Of a DNA stretch of 64,000 bases, positions 33,534 to 44,800 are shown piece by piece. Both the position numbers and the translations under genes were made by a program. The DNA is taken from assembly GCA_006937955.1 (NCBI GenBank), contig SSNP01000105.1, positions 1,455,834 through 1,519,833 of the forward strand, given 5' to 3'. Every line of letters begins with the position of its first letter. The first letter of the stretch is position 1. The stretch comes from Pachypanchax playfairii. Taxonomy: Eukaryota; Chordata; Actinopteri; Cyprinodontiformes; Aplocheilidae. The notes below the pieces were generated by a model. That model was not told the DNA's origin. It did not search any database and saw nothing but the letters and a program-made list of their open reading frames with translations.

Positions 33534-35815
33534 TTTATTCTGCTTGATTTTTACCTGATAAAAAAATTTGGTTAAAACATTCTCTGAAATCACATCTTAA
33601 ATCAAATTTACTACAAACTTCATATTGTCGATGGTTTAATATGAACAAATGCAGAGGCATGTTTTACTGGAACAGAATCTAACGATTAAAGTCTCTCTCA
33701 CACAGATTGACTAATATTCTTACCAACAATATTTTTACTTACTTTCTTCCTGTTCTGCTAAATCCGACTCCCTCAATCCCGGTGCTCTCGCTTTGCTTTG
33801 ATGTCCGAGTCAAGACGGAGACACAGACTTTTCATAGACATTTAACAATTCAACCAGATCATGACTTTCAAAGTAACTCAATTAGTTGCAGCCCAACACT
33901 TTAAGTATCTAAGCACAGTACAAACACATTTAAGACCAGAGCTGATGGTAAAAATTTTAAAGAAAAATATACTCTACATAACAGTAAAATATCATTCTAA
34001 ACGACAGTATAATGTTAATTTATTCCACTCTGTTCCTTTTACTTGATGTAGTGTGCAGTAAGACCACTAGAGGGAGTCATAAACTCACTGATCACAGCAC
34101 TGATTTGAATAATCATTTGTTTTTGGTTTGACTTGGTTGAATCAGTTGAAATCTACATGACTTGATTCATTTGAACAAATGAGGACTCAGACAAACTGAG
34201 GTCACGTTTGAACATTTATATTGTGATTTTCAGTTTATAAGCAAGAGGAAACATTCAACCTTCTTTTTTCTTTCCTTCACTTTGCCCCCACAACATATTC
34301 ACATCAACACATGGATCACTTACTGTAACAAACATCCTGTCAAGGATGAAGACACTGGGTTATAAGAAAAGATATACCGCCCTCAAACGATTAAATCTCT
34401 GTAGCTGAGCTTGTTTAATGAGCCTTTTGTGGACCAGCACGTTCATGAGGAACTGTTGATATGATGTGAATTATTAATGATATGTCATCCCGACACGTGG
34501 GGATTTGTCAAGACAGGTTTGCTTGGAGAAACGGCATTTGCACCTTCAAAATAAAAGCTGCACAAAATAAAAATCATTTGTACAGGACTTTCTTTTGCAT
34601 GACCAACAGAAGCAGCTATGGCACCATGAAGAAACGAGTAAAAAGCACTTTCAGTCTGACGATGTGTTGATAAGTACATGATTTAATGCTCTGTACATTA
34701 AATGGATGAATACATCTCCCTCGAAATGCTCACTGAAAGATGCAATTTCTGTCTTTAATTTTCTAAATCCTGGATACCATGTGATTAAAGAAGGGGGTGG
34801 GAATCAAAGGAAAGCTGCTGCAAACTGAAGGATAAGGTCCAAAATCAAGCCAACACACAGGGAACCTCCACACAGTCCACAAAGATACACCTCACCAGCC
34901 CTCCCCTCTCTTTAAACTAGTCCATTGCAAGATTTGCATTTTTTTTTCAGTTGCACAGTCCAGACTCATTTAAAGCCTTTGGAAGATCTTTCCTTTCTGA
35001 TTTGACTTCTGTGCAAGACTTTGGGAATAAGGCTTCCTTCAAATTTGCATTTGCTGATTGGTGAAACAGTCGAGAATCCCAAAGTAAGATTTAGCATTTT
35101 CTTAAAAAACTGCTAAACTGCCTTTAATTTGTTGTTGAAAGTCCCTCCCACTTACATTCCGCTGTGCCCCAATGTTCTGATCCAAACAAATCTTTGTTGA
35201 CCAGCTATTAAGACATTTGTAAAATGAATCCTTAAATAATTTTATATAAAAGCAAAATGAAAACAATCATCGTTACACAAAGGCCTTTCCTAACTGCTTC
35301 ATCCCTACATGTATGCACTCAATGCATGCATGGATATTCAGTCTGTTTCTGTCTCCCACACGCGCACACACATGCACAGGAACGGTTTCATGATTTACAG
35401 TCTGTAGTCACATGTGGTCCATGCAGAAAGAAAGAAAAATCCTGATGTGGTTTTGTTTTTCCTTTTTCGTGGCACACACTTCATGGCGAAGAAGCAAATA
35501 CACAGTTTGGCTCAGACCTGGTTCCATGAACATTTATACAATCCTTAACACCCTAATTTAAATCTGGACGGTGTTCCAGAAGGGTAAAGGAAAATCAGAA
35601 AGACCAATTTACTTTTCTGTGACTTCAATCCAAATCGTTCCAGGTTTGTAAGGTCTAGACTATCATCTGGTTTGACTTATTGTATTTACACCTTCATCTA
35701 TGTAGCACTGTGATCCCCTGTGAGTCCAAGTAGTAAAAGTCATCGCTGCCATTCAGCATTAACCGTATCAACATCAGTATTTCTGTTCAGTGTGTTCTGA
35801 CCTCAGAGTTTTACA
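33534..35815 (-). other. raph1: RAPH1 3' UTR (extent inferred)
   Basis: Non-coding sequence after the RAPH1 stop codon on the minus strand, about 2.3 kb if the AATAAA at 33534-33539 is used. Another signal is at about 34019. Short plus-strand frames here (33707-33904, 34482-34670) look like chance. The distal signal faces the distal ALG11 signal at 33498-33503, so the two transcripts may overlap. Confidence 0.5.
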
Positions 35816-38800
35816 CTATCCTGTAAGTTTGGTTGCATCCCCTCGTTTGGGCGGTGCAGGTGGGGGTCCTCTTCGTAGCGTTGCATAGCCTGAGATGTTT
35901 CCGGACATGTAGTTTCCGTTTCCTCCATTGCTTTGCTTCCCCTGGTCCAGGAGAAGCTCAGGGGGAGGTGGAGGCAGCGCCATGTCGTCCATAGTCCCTG
36001 CTGGGTCCAGTTTACCAGCTTGGCGACCGACTGACTTTCTTTTCAACGTCTGGCTCAGATCTTCCAAAAAATTGGGCTGACCTGAGTTCCCCTTTGGAGA
36101 TGTGGGTGGAGGCGGTGAGATTGGAGGTGGAGGATCTGGGGTGGCACGTCGCCCGAGTGTTGGTGGAGGAGTCTTTTTAAGGGAGCTCTTTCCCCATATG
36201 GAGTTGCTGACAAGGGAGACAGGGGGTGGAGGAGGGGGTGCTTGAGGCTGGGGGTTCACCACGGCTACTCTAGGAGCTCCTCCACTGTGGGAGTCATTAG
36301 CAGAAGGTGGTGGGGGTGGGGGTGGAGGGGGGAAGAGCTCAGAGGCTGGGGGAGGAGGTGGAAAGTAGGCGCAGTCTGGTGGAGGGGAAGGGAAGTCGCC
36401 ACCGGACTGTTTCGCCTGGTTCACTTTGGTCTGTAGAGCCAAGGGCAGGTTAGCCAGGTTAAGTTTTCCTGGTTTAGGAGGAGCAGGAGGTCCATTAGAA
36501 GGGTCCTTTGAAGGAGATCCATTAGAGGAGATGGAGCATGAGGAGGAGGAGATATTGTTCTGGGGAGCAAATTTGCTGAGCAAATTTCGCCTGGACTCCT
36601 CATAGGAAGAGGCAGCAGCGTTGGACTTGATGCTTGAGTTCCTCTGTGGGGTTGGAGGAGGCTTCTTGATACCCAAATTAAAGGAGCCAGAGGTGGATTG
36701 CTTTACTGTGGAGCCCAGAGCTCCAGGAGGAAGTGGAGGAGGAGGTGGTGTTGGACCTGTGACAGGTGCCGGTGGTGGAGGCGGAGGAGGAGGTGGTGCA
36801 GGGAAGCCACTGGTGCCGTCTACAGGGGGAGGAGGAGGGAACTCTGGAGACTGTAGCTGCTGGTTACCAACAGGTTGCCATTTAGGTTTGGTTTTTACTG
36901 CGGGGGGGGAGAGGGGGGCTTTCGGGCACTCAGTGTGATTACTTGTTTGGGATGGAACTCCTGGAAACTGACTTGCAAGCTGCTTCACCAGAGACATGGC
37001 AGGAGCAGCTCCTGCAGGTCCACTTGGTGTTTTAGACAGGCTGTTCTGCTTGGGCAGGGTGGGTGGGGGGTGGCTGAACTGCTTCTTTAGAGACACAGGT
37101 GCACAAGGAGGTGGTGGTGGAGGTGGAGGGGGTGGTGGGGGAGTTGGGGCTGGAACACTCATGACAGCAGGAGGTGGAGCAGGAGGAAATGGTGAGACCG
37201 GCGACATGGGTTTGGGGGCAGTCTGAGGAACAAACACAGGGGTGAAGGTTTTGGGTGGTGCTGGTGGGGGTCCAGGAGGAGGTGGGAACTGGGCTGTGAC
37301 TGGGAACTGCTGGGGGGGAGGAGGAGGTGGTGGAGGTGGAGGAGGAGGCGGTGGAGGAGGGGGAGTTGGGGCTGGAGCAGGAGGTGGGGAATCCTCCAGA
37401 TCTCCGTTTGGAGACAAGAGGTCTCGTGGTGGGCTCGGAAACCGTTCCTTCAGCGCCTGCTTCAGCCCGTTGGTGTAAACCGTCTGACTCACAGGAGCTG
37501 ATGCAGGGGGTGGTGGAGGGGGAGGAGGTGAAGGCGGGGGAGGAAATTCTGCACCATTCGCCTGTGGAGCAGGCGGAGGAGCAGGTATGAAGGCAGGCGG
37601 GACAGCTGGACTGGGAGGGCCAAACCTCAGAACTGCCATGGCGGAGCCTGGGATCGGCATAGATGGTGGAGGGGGCGGAGGAGGAGGAGGTGGGACATTA
37701 GTCCTTGCTGCAATGTGATTGACATTGGGCTTGATGACCTCTGCTGCAGGTGGTGTGGGAGCTGGGGGGAGAACTTGTTGAGCCGTTGCGTGGAGGTGAC
37801 TGGGTAACCTGTAGTGGTTGGAGGTCTGGGCAGCCTTCTGGTTCTGTAGCCTGGTGATGGTGCTGTACTTGTACATAGTGGGAGCCAGTGAGTGGTGTGA
37901 TATCATTTGAACAGGAGGAGGAGGAGGTGGAGGCGGAGGAGGAGGTGGTGGTGGAGGAGCAGGTGCTAGCTGCGGTGGCTGCTGCTGCATGTGGACGTAG
38001 CCGTCACTGATCTGCATCTGGGGTGTCTGATTAGGACTCTGCAGTGGTTCTAGTGGTGGAGGGTGTGGCAGCTGTGGGGCGTGTGGAGGAGATGGAGGTT
38101 GGGGAGGGTGGTGTTGTGGATGTGGTGGTATCTGGGATTGCACTGGGACATGATGTGGTGGATGTTGCTGCTGCTGCTGCTGAGGCTGTGGAAGAGGCGT
38201 GAGGATAGTATGATCCAGTGAATGCTGGCTGTGATGTCTGTGACTGTGGGAGGAATGTGTCGACCCTCGGGATGACTCTGATCTCATCTGCTGGGAAACA
38301 GATTGTATTAGCTCAGTTAATGAATAACAACCTGTAACCAAACTTGTGCCTGTTGACAGAAAGTCTTACCTTGGAGTTTTCCTCCATCTGGGTACCCCTC
38401 TTCCAAGCTTCAGAGAAAATAGAGCTCACCACACTCTGTGACCGTCCATGAGAGGAGCCGGTGTCCACGCCACTGTCTGACTGACCTGAATGATTGGACT
38501 GGGACTCTGAAGAGATAAAAGTATGTTATTTATACAATTAACCTACACAAGTTCAGGCTAAAATAAACTAGAAAAAGATGAATTTTCAGTTTGCAATAAC
38601 AGAGAAAAACAATAGCCTTAATTTCGATTTTTTTTTACTAATAAACTATATGTACACTTATGAAGAGCGTCCTCAATTAATTTAACTCTCATGTGATGAG
38701 AACAACTAACCAGGTATACTGGCAGAGCTGGAGCCAGATCGGATGCTGGAGTTAGAAAGAGAGGACCAATCATACGCAGCTTCTGTCCTCTTCATGGCCT

Positions 38801-41800
38801 CCTGGTAGTTCACATACAACTGCTTACCGTACTGTAAACAAACACACAAACAAATTAAAACAATGCAAAACCCAGATTGCTGTGGCATAACTCTTTGAAG
38901 CACCTCAGTATTAAACCTACCTTTGCGATGCGAATTCCATTCACCCACTGGTGTAGAGTCCTAACATCATCACAGCACAGGTACTTGATATACTGTGACT
39001 TCTTCTGGATTTGGGGATGCTGTAAAAGAATAAACACAAATGTTACCATCAATTCAAGTGTTTAACATCTTAATGATGCCTTTCCTTAACATTTAAAAAA
39101 ACAACATTACACATGTAATTTTCAGTTTGAGATTAGAAAAGCTCACCTTCAGGGCCAGGCAGTAGTCAGTGGGAGCCTTGTATTTGCTGCGGTAATCTTG
39201 ACCGTAATACACATTAACATGGTCCAACTGCAGGAAGCACACAAGATCTCTGGACGCCTGCAGAGGACGAGACACAGGGAACATTGATATAAGTAATGTT
39301 GACCCATGAGGCAGTTCAGTTTTTTTATTACTTGCATATGTTAATGCAAAACACAGTCAATTACAACTGAATTCTGAGTATTTTATTTTGGTGTTGTTGT
39401 GCATGGTGAGTTAAGTTGCACTACATCTGCTTTAATTACATCTGATTAAAATTATGCAAATATTGTTTGTATCTTTGGCTGTGCAGACATTGTGCTGCTG
39501 CTGCAAACTGCAGCACGTTGAGGGATGATAATGCCAAAAATAAAGCACATGTGCACACCACTTTGAGCTCAATAAATGACAAAAGACGCATTGTTTACTG
39601 CATCTGTTCTTCAAAGTGATTAAGCCCAAAACAGGAAATACCACAGAATCAACTGACTGGATCTGGTTCTCATAACCTCGACACATATTTCTGTTTATTT
39701 TCATCTTGTGTGTGTGTAAAGTCACTGTGGGCTTGCTGACCTTAGCTTTGCCTTTTGGGACATAATAGATCCCCGAAGCCCTGAGGAGGAAGTAACGCTT
39801 CTTCCACGACTTTTTTCCGTCCTCTTTGAGCCACAGGACTCCCTCGATCTCTGGCACCGACACAGAAACGCCACAGAAACACTCCTAAAAGACACAAATA
39901 GAAAAATAAATCAAACCAGTGCTCGAAGAAATGATCAGAAAGATTGTAGTTTTGCACAATCTTACTTCTAGCAAAGCTTCTTTATTCCTATCAGCCATCT
40001 CTGACGTCTCCTTCCGCCCCAGCAAATAGTTCTGGAAATGATAGAAGAGAATAGAAAAGTCAATAGATGACAAGAGGCAGCGTAGCTCATCTAACGTGAA
40101 ATAAATCATTCAGCTTTACTCGCTTTAGCTTTGACCTACTTCCAACATAAACACACTCGCTTGTTCACTCTCTGGCTGGCAGCTTCACCCACCATGCATA
40201 AACAATGCAGCAGTGTATATATATGTGTGTGTGTGTGTGTGTGCGCGCGCTCGCTCAAGCAGCTTGTACAAGATGATAACCTGTGCTGTTTAACGGAGTC
40301 ACCTGGGGGTTCTTGAAAAGAGCATATTTCTCAATGCGTTCGATGAACATGAGTTTGTTGTGGCTGTCTCTCGTCCAGTTTAACAGGTTCTCAACCAAGT
40401 TCTCATGATCCTCAAAAATACGCTCTGGTAAATAAAAAAAACAGGAATTAATTAACAGGAATGTCAAGATTTTGTGTTTTATTTCATTGTTTCTCTCATT
40501 AAATGGAGCAAAACCTTAAACTATTAAATTTCCAATAGCTATGATGCTGATAATGCAGATGACACAGTATTTTGACCCAAGAGAGTTTCTGTCCTTACCC
40601 ATTTGCAGCTCGGTAATTGTTTCCACTAGCGACCAGTCTGGGCTGTAGCCACAGTGCGATTTATCCAACAAGCTGTCCAGCACCTGCCTGACTGTTTGCC
40701 GCTCGTCCACCATCATTGTCTTAGAGCTTTCGTCTGACATGTGGACTCTGATCACCAGCTGAAGAAAAGCAGAGGGAGAAAAACAAATGTACTTATTCAT
40801 GAATTTATTTTAAAATATGTGGGGCACGTTTCATAAATGCTAGTACTGTTAAATTTGATTTGCATTTTCAAGTGTTTAATTTTTATATTTGTAAAATTAA
40901 TTAATCCATCATTAAAGCCCCTGTCAATCCATAAACAGCTGATTTTTACCATGAAGCTACTTGTTAAGACTGTCGATTTTTACATATTTCCATTTGGTGT
41001 GAACAGCTTCAGATGAAGGCTCAAGATGATAGAGGTCTTTTTATGTTGACTCAGACTCAGGAAGTCCAAGTTTCATGGACTTTAAATGGGAAAAAGACAT
41101 GTGAACACCGACATGTACCACTCACAAAAGAAAAAAATCTCAATTAAAATCAGAGAAGATAGAATTTTACATCTAAATATAGATATTTTGTTTCCATAAA
41201 ACAATTTGAAGCCTCTGTTTATCGTAAGAATCAAACGTCTATTCATGTTCCTGGGTGGCTCGTTTCATGCCATTAGTAAAGTCTTTTATCTGCTCAATTT
41301 TATTTTAACCGAACATACTTTTATAATCAGTGTCATCAGTAATTGTAAACATATCTGAACGTGAGCATCCAGCATCCCTTCAGACCTGCACAGGTATGAA
41401 GTCTAATAAAACCCTTAACTCCTCCACCAGCTGTTTAACCCTGCCCACTGCAACCCTGACTTCCAATCACTGTACAGATAAAAATGATTGAACTGAAACT
41501 GAAACCAGTTAAATAAGACAGGAACTCAGACATGTGAGGTCTGACCTACATTTCTTAAATGAAAGATGACACCCCCCCCCCAACCCCAAAGCTGATAAAA
41601 ATAAGAAATTTTATATAAAAATAAAACGAACACCATCAATTTGAAATCCAGCCAACATCCTGTGAGAATCTCACTCTTTGTTGCTGCATCAGCACCATTT
41701 ATCACATCAAGATTCAATTCAGTTTGTGAAAACACTGTTGGGCTTCAGCTATTTATTGCATATAAAAGAAAAGACACATTCTGTGTCGCATCATGACACA

Positions 41801-44800
41801 AATGATTCATTCATTGGGCCAGAAGAACATTCCTGTGGAGTTATAGATTCCCAATGGAGACATGCACATGAAGCTCCAGTTGTCCACATAAAATAAGTAC
41901 TGAAGGGATTGCGGGAAAATCTCAAGTAGACTGTTTGGATCTTGTCTCAATGCAGTTTTTTAAAGAAACAGCCTCTTTGCTCCCTCTCCAGCAGATAGAC
42001 AATCAAACACTGCAATGACCTATTTTTTTCTGCGCTTCGCCGTCTGAATCAAATTCAAAAGAAACGCATCGAATACGACGAGACAGCGTGTATTATACAA
42101 GTTAGAATGTCTTTGTAATGAGAAACTGAGTAAGTTGAAGAAAAAGAGGTGGGATACCTTTTTAACTTGAGCCTCCTTGATTTTCTCCAGAGCAACTCGG
42201 ATCTTCTCTGCCTTCAGCTTGGCAGCTTGTTCCTCCTGGATGGACACAAAGGAGCATCATCAACATGGTTGTCACTCACGGGAAACCCCAAACCATCATC
42301 ATCTTATTCACCCATGCAGGAATAAAACATTGTGCACACACAACAACCTCCAGATGCATGAAATTTCATGCAGAAACAAACCCGGTTTTTGTCGTTTACC
42401 TGCCCCCTCCAGCAAGATGCCATCACCTCCATTCTACAGGTGTAGGTGTTATATAACTCGTCAGACACGAAGAAAAGCTTTCATACTACGTGTCCATGAC
42501 TGTGACATGGGTCCAGAAAATCTAGCGCTCCGTCAGCAGTTTATGGTTTCATATGACATTCGTTTAGAGCTGCAGCAGCTTCCTTTGATCCTTCTATACT
42601 GTAGATAGGAAACAATGGTAGGAGATCCCTACAGGGCGAGAGGCTGCAGATGAATGTGGGATGACTTCAAAGAGCATCCGTAATTCCTGCTTAAAGATGC
42701 TACAATTCTTGTAAAAATTGGAAAATTTGGAACATTTCCAGACGCGTCCATAATTGAAAAAAATGTCAAAAGAAAATCCGAAGCAAGACTCAAATGATTG
42801 AAGTTATTCCACCATGATCTTCAGATTTTCCATCCAAGATGAGAGATCAATCAGGCCAAGAAGGCTTACTGACATTCACACATGAGCACAATTTGACAAA
42901 ACCCCAAATGAGACAGTACGAAGGATAACGTCCCTCCCCCCTCCCGTCCCTCCGCCCCCTCTTCCATCACCCGCTCCCTCTCTATATAACAGTAGCAGTA
43001 GCTTTTGGGAGCGTGCCCAATCGATGGAGCATAATCCCCGCAAAAATACTAGAATCGAGGCTCGGCCAACCAGCGAACACCTTTCATCGGACCCTTTAGC
43101 CAATCAGCAGGAAGTGGGGAGACCGTGACCGACTCCAGGCCTGGAGCTAAATTCCAGCAGCAGGGATGTGGAGTGGAATCTGGGTGAACGAGGTGCTGAA
43201 TATTTCAAGTTGTGTGTATATAGAGGAGTGTTGGTGTGGGGTGAGGGGGTACTACTACTCTTCAAGCTTCTTATCTCCAGAACCCCTTCAACCCTCCTCC
43301 TCCTCTCTTTGACCCAGACTCCCTTTTCCACATGAGCAACTTTGAGGCACATTAAAAGCAATAAAGCTCAACACAGCGGCAGGCTTTTAGTCACTGGAGT
43401 GTGAGTGAGTAAAAGAAATTGAGAGAGGGGCATTTCAGATTAAAGCTCAGAGTCACACAAAGTTAAACCACAAATATCTGTGTGACCCGTCCACATTTCC
43501 TCTGCTTTTATTCCCTTCACGCACCATACAGTTTCTTATTAAACTAATTCTACTGCGTTTTATTTTCCCCCTTCCATTTTCACTCTCGGCCAAACCACAG
43601 CTAAAATGAAAAGACTCCTCTGCCTGCTGGAAAAACAAATCTTGGCACCCTTTGATGTCTTTACTCTCTCCGTGCCTTGCTTGTTCTAAGATAACCCGCT
43701 CAGTACTCTGCTTTGTGACTGCAGCTCAAAGCTCCAATGGAAAGACAGTATTCTTCATAGCCTGCAGGATTTTACAGTTTCTGTTATTTTAACTTCAGAG
43801 ATGAGATTTGTGCGGCTCTTCAACACCTTCCAGACTACGATCAAATGTCCAGCATGCTAGTTATTTTATAAAAATGAGAGAAGGAGCAAATCCTGAGAGA
43901 GGAGAAGCTGAATAACAAAAGGCGAATGGCACCGAAAATATTTATAACTAATTTGGATCTTGTAAAGCTCTAAACGAAGTCTGTATCTCACTGGGCTGCG
44001 ACTGTTGGTGACAAATTACAAACAATATTCAAGCGTGATTTTCAAAAATGTCCCAAAACGTTTGCAAGGTTTTTCAATGGTTGCAGTGATTCTCTCGTGT
44101 CACGGGAATTTGGAACACTTTAAAAAAGGGTTTGGAGTTCTCTGTTGCGTTTCTGTGAGTCAGAGTTTCGTGAAGTGTTGGCAGCATGTGAAACTCAGCT
44201 GTGGCTGACTTGAGGGAAAAAGACAAAAATCCAACTGTGCAACAAAACTAAATAAAATGGAGGTGCATTGTGAAAAAATTAGAACATAAGAAAGACACTT
44301 TGTGACAAAATTGCATCAAGCATGAATATCACGCGAATACAGCAATTTCCAAGGGAAATTTTCCCAAAACCTTCCCATGGGATTAATAAAGTATATCTTA
44401 TCTTATGCTATTTATCTACAGTTTGAACATGGTGTCATTAGTGTGTGAGGAAGAGATGAAGAGTGAGTGAGACTAAATCCCAAGAGCAGAGACCCAAATG
44501 CAACTGAAAATACACAATAAAACTGAATGCATGTGCAAGTTAAAGAGAAAAACAACCATTTTAACACACTATATCTACTGCGTATAAGACATCTCAAGAC
44601 ATGGAAAGTAAGTAAAACTATGAATGGAATGATCTGCTAAATGTACATACAAATAACATGCTAAAATGCTTTAAAGACAGCAAAACATTTGTCTGACATT
44701 AAATACAAGATGAAAATATATTTCTTTTTGTGCCAATTAAATCAAATATGTGATTTCTGTAATAAGACATGCAGATCAGAAGACAAAAGCAGCACCACAC

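Noticed and set aside
36242..37590. Glycine-rich plus-strand frames resembling glycine-rich proteins
   Set aside because: They are antisense to the proline-rich RAPH1 tail; CCN proline codons read as GGN glycine on the other strand.
41572..41582. Run of C near 41575 as a possible quadruplex or regulatory site
   Set aside because: A single short C-run without further G/C runs nearby; most likely simple sequence.
42177..42608. 143-aa plus-strand frame in RAPH1
   Set aside because: It begins antisense to the RAPH1 coiled-coil exon and continues into intron; no family features.
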